From Gorsachius magnificus (taxonomy: Eukaryota > Chordata > Aves > Pelecaniformes > Ardeidae), in the NCBI GenBank assembly GCA_034008185.1, contig CM067082.1, forward strand, positions 88,473,684-88,537,683: a DNA stretch of 64,000 nucleotides, written 5' to 3'. Every line of letters begins with the position of its first letter. Within the stretch, counting starts at the first letter, position 1. The position numbers were made by a program, and so were the translations under genes. A model generated the notes under the pieces. It saw only the letters and a program-made list of their open reading frames with translations. It did no database searches and was not told the origin of the DNA. Below are positions 12,301 through 21,752 of this stretch, in pieces.

Positions 12301-14060
12301 CCTATTTTATGGATGATGAAACTTGACTGGTTAGCTGAAGGGTAGGGGATAGCACTAGTTCTCAGCTGGGTGAAACTCCAGTCTCCTTTGACCTAAATGC
12401 TTAGATAAGGGAGACCTTTTAAAAGGATGATTCTGGCTTAGGTTTAGGTATAGTTATATCTGCTTTTTAAAGTTCCTTAGCTACCTGTTACAGTAACACT
12501 TGAGGAGCTGGATCTTAAATATTTTTTAAGAGATATTCTAGAAGTCTGACCATCTCAATTCTTTACTTGCATAGTTTGGGGACCCGGAGCATTTTAGCAG
12601 TGGAGCAGAACACAGATTTACCAGAGAATGTTAATTTTATTTTAATGGAATTTGGGCACAGTGAGGGAACACCTTGAATTTGGGGGATGTGGTCTTTTGG
12701 TGAACATGACAAGGAAGATCTTGTACATTTCAGAATAGGTTTTATCGTAAAACATGGTATTAATTTCAAGATCTCTACAAGTGTGCTTAATAGCAATTAT
12801 GTAATGCAGCTTTTAAAATTTGATTTTTCAGAATGATGTGTTTGGTGAGTGAGGGTAGAAAGCCTAGTGCCACATGTTAAAGAATTTCACGAGTCTCTGG
12901 GTTACTCTAGGCTTGCATTTATTCACAACTCAGAGTTGGGCCATCACCTCAGTGAGTGGCAAATGAAAATCACAAGCATAATACTTTTTATATCTTTCTA
13001 TAATAATTGCATAAAGAGTTGCCATGGTGTTCACAATTCCTCATTTGTCTGATCAGCTGAAAGTCCATTGTTTCCAACAGGTCAGCATACTTGTATCGTT
13101 CTCAGTTCTGCTTCTCGATCACAAAGTCCATTGGCTCATCCATCAAAAGTCTTCTCTCGGCAGCCACCATGAATGCAAGGCAAAAGCATAAAAACTTAAC
13201 CTCTAACCTATCCTCTATTTGTCTGGGTCTACTTTAATTATTCTGTCTACATCTTGGTTGAAGACCAACTTATCTGATTGTCTCAGTCTTACCTTCATCT
13301 GTCTTTATTTACTGATTAACTTGGCTGGTGATTAGTCCAGCCATGGAGGGGGACTATACAAGGGATGCAGTGAGCAGTAGACCATGGACTTTTGAATCTC
13401 TGCCTGCACACCTGCATCTTGGATGCATTCAGAAGTCGATATCTTAATGCAATATCCACAAAATGATTAATGAAACTTAAGCAAAAGCAAAATTAACTCC
13501 TTCCTTTATCACCACAGAAATTCCTTTTCTCCTGACAGTTAAGACCCTTTATCAGTGCAATGGTGATCATCTACCTACTGCTTGCTGTGGCAGTACAGTT
13601 TGGAACGTGTAGGTCTTTGCCTGGAGCTTTAAATGTTTGCTTCTGGATGAGGACAAACTTTATCAAGTCAAATTGGTATTCATAGGACTGTAGAAAGGAG
13701 TGGGTGTGTTGCAGAGGGGTGTTTGGGTTGGGAGATTGCAATTAGAGGATGGGAGATGGTCAGATTTTTTTTTTTTTTTTTCACTTTTCTGGTTAACTTT
13801 GCCTTTGAGCTGAGTATCGGCTTGTGTGAAGTAACTAAGCAGTACCTTTTTTTCTTTCTCTTGCAGGCTGGTACGTGGTCTGGCAATTGTTTTTGTCTAA
13901 ATTCAAATTCCTGAGAGAATTGATAGGCGATACAGGGTCCCAACAGGGAGACAACGAGCCTTCAGAGACTGACGCTGATCAGGAGACTCCACCCTCGCCT
14001 CAGAGAGGTAGACAGAAATCTGCTCGACAGCGACGGGCACCTACAGAAGACACAACTTAA
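3308..14060 (+). CDS. SMIM13: SMIM13, small integral membrane protein 13 (spliced: 3308-3383 joined to 13867-14060)
   Basis: Joining the two exons gives 270 nt, or 89 residues plus a TAA stop; human SMIM13 is about the same length (91 residues as I recall). Residues about 5-25 form one hydrophobic helix rich in L, V and A, ending in the cysteine-containing MLCGWY. An amphipathic [17 protein letters not shown] segment follows, then an acidic S/T/E/D-rich stretch and a basic SARQRRAP tail. The SKFKFLREL...GDTGSQ core and the SARQRRAP tail closely match the mammalian protein as I recall it. The junction is canonical (gcG|GTGAGT ... ttgcag|GC) in phase 1. The start ATG has G at -3. The protein is predicted to be a single-pass membrane microprotein; its molecular function is not established. 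Convergent orientation with NEDD9 matches human 6p24. Confidence 0.95.
3467..3519. repeat. C-rich low-complexity tract at the start of SMIM13 intron 1
   Basis: About fifty bases are almost pure C runs broken by single A, G or T bases. On the - strand this makes several G-runs of five or more with short loops, the pattern expected to form a G-quadruplex; the + strand could form an i-motif. It begins about 80 bases after the exon 1 donor. Confidence 0.9.
5256..5800 (-). mobile_element. CR1 LINE 3' fragment (end of ORF2 plus 3' UTR)
   Basis: On the - strand the translation gives the C-terminal end of CR1 ORF2. Recognisable blocks are [50 protein letters not shown] and [14 protein letters not shown], followed by the 3' UTR. 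The element's 3' end lies at the low-coordinate side, where the + strand reads as the reverse complement of the usual attccaactgaaa-type end. The tail is diverged and lacks clean ATTCTATGA repeats. It is a truncated, inactive copy in the SMIM13 intron. Confidence 0.93.
7918..8044 (+). repeat. MIR/CORE-like SINE remnant
   Basis: The order of blocks follows the MIR-type consensus: a degraded 'atggggaaacagaggca'-like start, then taaagtgacttgtggtcaca, then gtagaaccccattctccc, and finally an agctctgtgc end. The match is clear in order but diverged, as expected for an ancient amniote SINE. Confidence 0.6.
8225..8335 (+). repeat. MIR/CORE-like SINE remnant
   Basis: This carries the same consensus order as the copy about 200 bases upstream: acacggaggtacag, then ttgcaagactgtacag, then gtcagaaataaaagccag, and atcttcagactctgtc. 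Two such remnants in one orientation sit just upstream of the solo LTR. Confidence 0.55.
8372..8969 (-). mobile_element. solo LTR of an avian ERVL-like endogenous retrovirus
   Basis: This 598-bp element reads as an LTR on the - strand. Its 5' end is TGCATTGGGTTGGGC (8969 downward) and its 3' end is the reverse complement of cgtggtgggttgg at 8372. A perfect 5-bp target-site duplication, ataag, flanks it at 8367-8371 and 8970-8974. On the - strand there is a TATA-like TATAAA (complement of 8691-8696) and an ATTAAA poly(A)-like signal (complement of 8498-8503). The final CA dinucleotide has mutated to CG. No gag, pol or env sequence is attached, so this is a recombined solo LTR. It resembles an LTR family I recognise from other bird genomes; the exact family name needs a repeat library. 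Confidence 0.88.
11200..11228. repeat. CA-rich microsatellite
   Basis: A short imperfect (CA)n tract interrupted by cgca and cgtg units. Confidence 0.85.
12296..12405 (+). repeat. MIR/CORE-like SINE remnant
   Basis: The block tacattcctattttatgg, then atgatgaaacttgactgg and gaaactccagtctcctttga, follows the MIR-type order of 'cattttacagatgaggaaactgaggc ... gaacccaggtctcctgac'. It is weakly conserved. Confidence 0.45.
13765..13782. repeat. T mononucleotide tract
   Basis: A long T run about 85 bases upstream of the SMIM13 exon 2 acceptor. A second pyrimidine run (cctttttttctttctcttgcag) forms the actual acceptor polypyrimidine tract. Confidence 0.8.
13867..14060 (+). CDS. SMIM13: SMIM13 coding exon 2
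   Basis: This exon completes Gly26 and encodes residues 27-89 from [14 protein letters not shown] to the end, followed by TAA. The acceptor is a long T/C tract ending ttgcag. The exon holds the juxtamembrane amphipathic segment, the acidic linker and the basic C-terminal tail. The reading frame is intact. Confidence 0.95.
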
Positions 14061-16045
14061 AATACTCCGTTGAACTTCTGACTAACTATGAATGGTTAAG
14101 CACCTCTGCACTGTGTCGTTCAGTGGTTTGATCTTATGAAAAACTGACTTAAGAGGTAATATTAATACCTGTAGACCTTTACGCCTGAACTACCAATGTA
14201 TGCTACTTCAGTAGAGGTTCAGGGAGGGCTTCAGTAGCAAGTTATAGAATACTGGAAGAAAGGAGGGGTGGGAAAAAATTTCCATCAGAAAAATGCTGAG
14301 CTGCTGTAGCTCCTATCTCTGCACACAGTTTAAAACCAGGTCCTGGACCACAGGCTTAGCCTCCTCATTAGTCTGAACATAGTAAACATTTCAGACTTGA
14401 AACAGTTTCTAAATTATTTTTTCTTTACAGTACTGCAACTACATATAGTGAAATTGAGTTTTATTTCCTTAGCTATATATGAATATATCTATTTTTTTCT
14501 TCAACCATGAGAATGCAGGTGAACTTGAAAAACAGTTGAAAGAATATCCTACTTTAGAAGTATTCTGAAGTGAGATTTTTAGTTACATTCTTATGTATAT
14601 AAAAAGTATAAATGAAATATGAAAAATCAATATTAGATGCACATGATTCGGAGGTTTTTATTATCTCCTTTCAAAAAAAAAAAAACCAAACAAAGGAATT
14701 GGGTGGTAAGACCCATTTTCTTGGGGTTTGATGTAAGAGGGGGGTTGCAGGTTAAGCAGTCCTGCTAGGTGTCTGTATGTTTCTCCTGAACCTTTTACTC
14801 TAAGTCAAACTTGTGTTGGATAAGGGAAGGTGCCTAGGTTATGTACTCACTGTTTAGTATTCTGAAGTGTTGTCTTTGGTTTTTTGGATACTAAGCACTT
14901 CTCTAACTCACTTTGTACACCTTTACATCAGGTGTATGGTACCTGACATAACTTCTTTCCTGGAACCAGTTAAGGCATTCTGACCAATTTGGTAGACGCC
15001 AGTGTAACACTTTGACAGTGTTATAGCAATGAACTTGGTACCTCGTGTTTGGTGGAGGACTTACTGATTTTTACCCGTAACAAGCAGATGCTCCTGTTTT
15101 CTTTGAGAATGTGTTATACGGGTATTTTGACGTTGCACTTCAGAATGAAGAGCTCCACTTCTGTTTATCTAGCAACTCTGAAGATCAATGCATGAGATCT
15201 TTAGAAAGAGGAGGAACACACATGTACCACCTCTGATGAGTGTATGAGAGAGAACTGCCAACATGTCTTGTCATGAACAGCTTCAGTTTTCTCTCAAAGC
15301 TTGGATATGTGGTGGTGTTTGGATCATTGTTCCTTGTGTAAAAACTGTTAAACAGGACTACAGAATTGGTCTTGTACTTTGAGCTGTTAAGAACTTTAAG
15401 CCGATGACTTCCAGACTGGTGGTTTGGTTCATTTATATGGCTAAAAGCAGCAACATTTAGGTTTTTCATCGAGTAGGCCTACATGTGGAAGACAGCACTC
15501 TTTTAGTGCCTTTATGTTTTCATTTGTCATCTGTGAAGACTGTTTGAAAGCTAATGAGAGCATTCACTTCATAAAATGATTTGGATGTTTCAGTATTAAA
15601 ATACATAAGATCAGCCCTGACCTTCCTTTGGAGTCTAAAAGTCTTTGTTTTGTTTACCAGCATGTATGTATAAGCATGCTTTTTATTACAGGGTTACATT
15701 TTCGAGCATGATTAGGCAGTGCTATGCACATATCCTTTAAACACACGTAGAAATATTGATAGTCTCCTTCCTCTCTCCTGTCTCCTGGCAAGGGAATGCC
15801 TAATGATTTTTTTTTTTGCTAGTAAAATTCCCATTTATTCGAACTGAGCAAAAGCAATCAGATTCTATTCCCTGCTGCTTTCTGTTGTTTGCCTTGCTCA
15901 ACTTAAAGTCACAATATTCTTGCATCTGTCTGTCTTTTCATATGATGAGACTTGCAGTTTAGCAGTGCTAACCAAGGACTGGTACATTTTTTCTTAAGGA
16001 ACATCTTTAGCATCTCTGTCTTGAGCTTTGCAATATAGGCTTACG

Positions 16046-16051
16046 AATAAA
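16046..16051 (+). terminator. SMIM13: candidate proximal poly(A) signal of SMIM13
   Basis: This is a canonical AATAAA followed within about 10-30 bases by a U-rich stretch (ttattttttattttattttttg), the layout expected for a cleavage and polyadenylation site. Confidence 0.55.
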
Positions 16052-17516
16052 GATTTATTTTTTATTTTATTTTTTGTACTGACGTAGGGTATTGACACTC
16101 CGCTGCATTTCACTTTTACCTAGACTTCAGTGCGCAAAAGGCTGATGCTTATAGTATCCCCGGCTGAGACAAGTAAGAGTGAACTCAGTCTCTGCTTTTA
16201 GTAGCTGTGAAGAAATGTGAAGTTACAGCAATATACGTAGCTGTCAGGCTAGCTTTAAAGGTGCAAGAATCAAGACTCTGGAGCAAGTTAATGAAGGAAA
16301 AATCCATGTGGGTTTGAATGCTGACACTGATCAAATATGCAATAAGATGGACATGGAACCTCTGGGTAGCTCATCTGCTCTAGCCAAACAGCGTCCTCCT
16401 CCCTTCCTTGCTGTATGTAGGTGTACAGTTCACTCCTCAAAGTTATTTTCAGTCTTTTTTTTTTTTAACAGCTGATGCTATTTTTTTAATGTTGCTGTGA
16501 CATAGCTGCCGATAACACTGTCTGCCTAGTAGCGTGTAACTGTAATGATCTTATTAGTAGCAGGCCAAAGGTTTACATTATGCAGTTTGAAAGAATTTTG
16601 GAATGCTGACGCCTTCTGTCAATGTGTAATTTTTCCTGAAGGAATCTGTAGTAAAATCTTTGTACAGGGCACTTCATGCAAACCTGTAAAAGCGAAGCTG
16701 TATGTTGTGAAAGCATACTTGTGGTAAGACCTGGGTCGTGATTGCTGGCAGTCCGATATACTCATGTCTTTGAATATTTTTACCAACGTACTTCTGAAAC
16801 GTTACTGGTGGGCAAGCACTTAACTTTGAATTGACCCATTCAAGTCTGAAACCTTACCAAGGCAACAGATTACACAGGTGGTCTTGTTTTGTTTAGTAGG
16901 ATCTATTTTTAAAACTGTTTATTGCCTTATTGTTGCAGCCATTCTCTTGAATGTATTTTGGGTTCTTATTTTAAATATAGTCATATCACCTTTGCAGGGA
17001 CCGTGTAACTTTGAACAAGCAGTAATTGCCAATGTTGTATGTGACAGTTAATTGAAAACAGTTACTGCAGTGAAGGCTGAAAGAAACACAGTGTAGACCG
17101 GTGGAAAAAAGTACAAAAGCTATTGCTAGAATTTGAGGAGTGTAAACAATTTTGTTCATGCTGAATTGCATAATTCAGGCCTGTTAGGGAGCCACTAAGG
17201 TTATTATTGTGGTGATTTAATGTTTGCCCATGAGGCTAATTTCTATGCAGTTCATCCACTAAGCACTGCTGCTATAGCTATTTGCAGTAAATGCCGTATG
17301 CTGTGCTGCAATCTGTGAGCAACTTGCTGCTTAATATCAGGTTTTACACTGAACTAGACCTGTGTATGTACTTCTGTTTTGTTTGGAAATGACCAGCGTA
17401 AAGAATGTGTTCCATGTGGTCATTTGCTTCTTCAGTGTTACGATACTGTACCTAAAGCTCCTGTGGTTGTCTGTTTTCATCGTTAACTGTTCTTTTAACT
17501 GACTGCACAGATGAAA

Positions 17517-17522
17517 AATAAA
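17517..17522 (+). terminator. SMIM13: candidate distal poly(A) signal of SMIM13
   Basis: A canonical AATAAA with a modest T/G-rich region downstream (about 17550-17570). It is weaker than the site at 16046. Confidence 0.4.
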
Positions 17523-20194
17523 GTAACCAGACTTGATATGAATATTTGACCCGAGTGGTTTTCTGGCGCTTTTTGGAATGGGATTTTGCCTGTAGAATAA
17601 GACTTCTGGTTTGAGTGCGCAACGCTACAAAAGAAGACTTGCCAAAAGTCACATTCTAGCTGGCATAATACCTACAGGTGACTTCATTGTAAAGAACAGG
17701 TTAGTGTGTATCTTGTAGAGCAGTAGTTCTTAAAGGTGGTTTTTCTGCCTTACCCTTGAAAGCTGTCATTTAACTTTAGCAATTAAAAAAACCCAACCCA
17801 ACAAAAATCAAACCACCTCCACCCTCCTTTGTTCTTGATACTTTCAGGATTGGTTGTAGACTTCGTGGCTTGGCTGAAAGTAAGTGTGATGGTAAAGTAG
17901 GAAGTTGTTCTGGTTTGGAAATGAAGAGAAGAAGGAAATGAGAATGTGCTTAATCCCTGATTGCTTCTGTGAAGTAAAATGATTAAATTGAATCCTGGGT
18001 TCTTTCGTTGAAAAGTAAGAGACTAAAAGAAGAATTTGAAAAAAAAATAGAGATAAAATCTCTTGAGCGAATGAGCTGTTTTGCTATTGTCTCACTCTTC
18101 TTATTTGTGAAAATGGGCTACTAACAGAGTACAGTAAGATGCCATGGCATCACGTAACTTGAGCAGTTGGGTCTTTTGACTTGGTAAAGTTTGAGTTGGG
18201 GGGGTGTGAGGGAGGGCATGTTTGGGGGGTTAACGTACGTGGGAGTTATGGGTGATGGGCTACTGGTGGCAGGTGCTTGTAAAACCTGTGTGCTTTTCTA
18301 CTTTGGTACTGATCCCAAGGAAGCGCTTCATGGTCTGTTGCAGTAGAGATGAGTAAAGGTGCCGTTGTACAGCTCGGCTCTGCCCGAAGTTCCACCAAAG
18401 GGTGTTGTAACTGATGCTGCCCCTTCCCCGTGGGTACTTGTGTCCTGTCCTCGGGGGTCTCCTCCCGTGGCCTGGATCCTAGACAATGAAAATACACAAT
18501 CTTTGTAAAACACAAGCGGTGTTTCACCTTGCTTGGGTAATACTTCCATGAAGATTTTTAACGTGGGATTAGACTGGAAGTTGGCAGTGTAAAGATGCTG
18601 GGTTTTATATTAAACCTTGAAGACATTGTATATGAGCTGTATTGTTCATGTGGATCAGAAGCTCTTACGTTTTGAGTGTCTGTTATCCCTGTGGGTGTTT
18701 ATAATCATGAAAGTATTCTCTCTGAGAGCTGGATAGAATGGACACTTTTTCACGCTGCTTCATAGACTGCCTGTGTGAGGGGGAAGAGCTGGGTGGGTTT
18801 GTATCTGGTCTAGGCCTTGGGGTGACGCATAGGAATGTTGGACTCTGCTTCGGGCAAGAGGAATGGCGGGACGGACCTGCGGGTGGACAGAGCAGCATCA
18901 TGGAGTGAATGGCAGAATGAACCAGTGCGAACGTTTGAGAGCTCTTGGGATGCAAAGTCACCTTTGGAAGAGCTACCCCGATGGAAGGCTGGGGCAGGAG
19001 CCTTCTTTCACCGGTAGAACTCAAACAATTTGGAAGGCAAATGTCCTGGTTTTTACAAACGGGAACACTGAGATGAGATACATTTTACGCTTTTCAGATG
19101 TATCAGGGAGCGGTGGCCTGAGAGGTACTTGCCTGTCAACCCCTCATGCCTAGGTCTGCGTGCTGTACAACTCAGGCGGATGATTTCTACCCCCTGTTGG
19201 GACCTCCAGCTGTTTCTGCAGGCAGCTGTGCTGTGCAACCCGTGACTGCCGCGTTTCGGAACCAGAAGGTTCGTGTGCCCTCTGTCCTCCTTGGAACTGC
19301 TGCAGCGGGGGATAGCTCGCTGAAGGCAGTACCAATTTCCTCTCCTCTGTGCTAGAGTATTCAAATGTCTCATGGGGAGCTGAAAGCCCCCTGTCAATAA
19401 ATGTGTTTGTCCACAAAAAATACCGCTAGCTCTGGCTCGAAGCAAGTTTTGCTGCTACTCTGTGCTAGGTTGAACCACTGGAGCTACATTTTTATTAGTT
19501 GGTCTTGAACTTCCTAGCACGGTGTCCTCATCAGGAGCCTTCTGTCATTCCGAGAACTCACTCATTTTGAGTTACTGCAGTTCCTGTGTCTTGAATCACC
19601 CCTTCAGCGCCAGCTGATCAGATGTTACACTTTGCTGTTTAAACAGGCAGCATTCTTGCCGCGGTAGATGATGTCAAAATAAGTCTCTAGCACACCAGTT
19701 GTTTGCGACATGAGTGGTTTTGGCTTTTAAGAATTTAAAGAGACGTTACCCTTGCATCCCGTAAGACCCTGTGCTGAGGGTGTCCTAGAAGAAATAGGGG
19801 ATGCTGCCTGGGGATCTGAGCAGCTGCGGGGGGCTGAGCTTGGCGCTGGGTGCTGGCCTCTGCAAGGCACGGACGGGCAGCTCCAAGAGGCGGCGCGGTT
19901 AGGTCAGGCACACCAGGTATGCAGCGTCGACGGCGTTCTCCGAATGCCGATAAACCCCCTGAAGCCAATAAACCCCCGGAAGCCTGCTTGGTTTTGTGGC
20001 TGGATGGCAGCCTATCTGCCGTGACTTCTGATTCTGGCACACCTTGACCTTCGTCTCGCTGGGAAGAGGGCTGCTCTGATCAACCTCTAGCGCCAGTGGG
20101 GTGGGGGCACGTTCAAAAACAACCAGCACAGCTACTTCCATGTGGGAAAAATGCTTGTCCTTCCTCCAGGCCAGCGGAGGAGGCACACGAAGGC

Positions 20195-20260
20195 AGGGAG
20201 CTGGGAATTGAACTCCGTGGCTCTGGCTTGCAGGTCTTCTACTGACTTTCTGCAGTAGCC
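20195..20260 (+). repeat. possible MIR/CORE-like SINE remnant
   Basis: The block agctgggaattgaactccg, followed by ctctggcttgcaggtct, resembles the 'ctgggaatagaacccaggtct' box of MIR-type SINEs. It is short and weak. Confidence 0.3.
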
Positions 20261-21306
20261 TTGTTATTTTCCAAAATCACGAGGTTTATTTAACAATTGC
20301 AAGGTTTAAGTGTACCAATGATGCTTATTGCAGCCTTAGTTTTTACACTTTCTGAAGGATTTGGATACTGAGGGCAGCCTTGATTTTGCTTTTCCTTGTC
20401 CTGATTTCTAGGGTGTCCTCACATTCCTCCTGAGTCCTGGAGTGAAGGCATGGATAGGGCAAAGTGCTTATCCCTAGACTGGCTGCTTAAAACAGGTGAA
20501 TTGTTGGCCGTGCAGATCCGGCCTGAAACCCCAGAGGATTTTGGTACCAAAGATGGGTAGAAAGGGAGCGCTGGAGCTGCCTTTTCACCACTAGATGGCA
20601 CGGGCCCGCAAGCTTTGTCGGTGGAGGTCCACCTTGCAGGAGAAACGTTGAGCGTCCATCAGGGCCAAGGCTGTTGAACTCCTTCACGTTCGCTGTTGCT
20701 ATTTTTTGTAATTCTGGTGGGGTTTAGCGGGGCTGGGAAGTACGCAGGCAGCTCCTTGCAGAGGCTGAGCCTGGCTCTTGTTTGGCCGTATGCTTCATGC
20801 CAAAAAAGCTGTGGGATGCATGGAGTCCCATGTCCAGGGGGGCTTGCGCGATGCTCTGCAGCACAGGAGGAACACTGGCTTTTGCTTTGTAAAGGGAAGT
20901 GCCTTCAAAAACTATCTGCCCAAGAAGGGAGGTCTCAGAAGTGCTCAGAAGGATCTGCTTTTCTTGCCTCTCACCGTGCTTGAGAAAATAAACAACAAAA
21001 CGCACCACAGCAGCACTTCGTCAGGTCTCAGGGTTACGAACGTACTGTAACATTGTGAACAGCAGCTTAAGAAATGGTTTGGGTTTGGGGTTTGGTTTTT
21101 TTTTTTTCCCCCCCAGTCTCATGGCAAGGGCCAGTTGCCTGCTATCCAGACCTGTTCAAAACCAATTTGCAGCTGTGTGTCCTCATGCTTCTCGTAGTTT
21201 TGCCGCAGCCATGTGAGGTGAGATGCCACCCTGACGGAGCCGGTCTAAATCCCGCTGGTTACTGAGCAGGTAAAACAGAGGCTCAGGATCAGTGCGCTTC
21301 AACATT

Positions 21307-21383
21307 TCCCCAAGTCTAATATTAATATTAGACCAGTAGTAGTCTGATATTAAAAAGACAGTGTTAATAATTAGACTTGGGGA
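21307..21383. repeat. nested inverted repeat (77 bp)
   Basis: The outer arms are 14 bp and perfectly complementary: tccccaagtctaat at 21307-21320 and attagacttgggga at 21370-21383. Inside, taatattagac (21323-21333) pairs with gtctgatatta (21342-21352) across an 8-base loop, with one G-U wobble. In addition 21314-21333 is a perfect 20-bp palindrome. The unit GTCTAATATTA thus occurs about four times in alternating orientation. It could be a foldback or MITE remnant, or a transcribed hairpin; no target-site duplication is obvious. Confidence 0.85.
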
Positions 21384-21699
21384 TGGAGAGCCTGTGTCAT
21401 ACTTCCTTTGCAGTAAAGACAGAAATCCTTGAGGAAAGGAATGAGAGAAGAGAGACAGTTGGAGCCTGGCGGAGTTGTCCTGCGGATGCATCTCCGCAGT
21501 CAGGCTGAGGGTGAAGGAGGGAGCGCTTTGTTGCACAAGGCTTTGGAGAAACTCAGGCTGGAGAAATGGTGTTTTACGCTGTCAAATTATGACTTGAAGG
21601 CAGGTACTTCTGTAAAAGATTTATAGAGCCTCCAATTTTGGACTCTTAACAGCTCAGAGAAACAGTGGAGATTTTCTTCTTTTTTTTGCCAAGAAAGGT

Positions 21700-21752
21700 T
21701 GGAGCAAGATGATCCTTGAGGTCCTTTCCAACCCAGTGTTCTGGTATCCTGG
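21700..21752 (+). mobile_element. short CR1 3' end remnant
   Basis: The sequence ttggagcaagatgatccttg, followed by aggtcctttccaacccagtgttct, is the CR1 3' UTR end block. The terminal octamer repeats are eroded (tggtatcctgg). Confidence 0.75.

Larger units (their letters stand above)
3384..13866 (+). other. SMIM13: SMIM13 intron 1
   Basis: This intron of about 10.5 kb separates the two coding exons. It starts GTGAGT and ends after a T-rich tract with ttgcag. It contains a CR1 fragment on the - strand (5256-5800), old SINE remnants (about 7918-8044, 8225-8335 and 12296-12405), a solo LTR on the - strand (8372-8969), a CA-rich microsatellite (11200-11228) and a T tract near 13766. The rest shows no recognisable exon or RNA gene. 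Confidence 0.85.
14061..17545 (+). other. SMIM13: SMIM13 3' UTR (probable extent)
   Basis: After the stop codon the sequence is AT-rich, free of recognisable repeats and without coding potential, as expected for a long 3' UTR. The proximal AATAAA at 16046-16051 is followed by a strong T-rich downstream element and is a good candidate poly(A) signal. A second AATAAA lies at 17517-17522. Alternative polyadenylation giving roughly 2-kb and 3.5-kb 3' UTRs is plausible. The true end cannot be fixed without RNA data. Confidence 0.55.
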
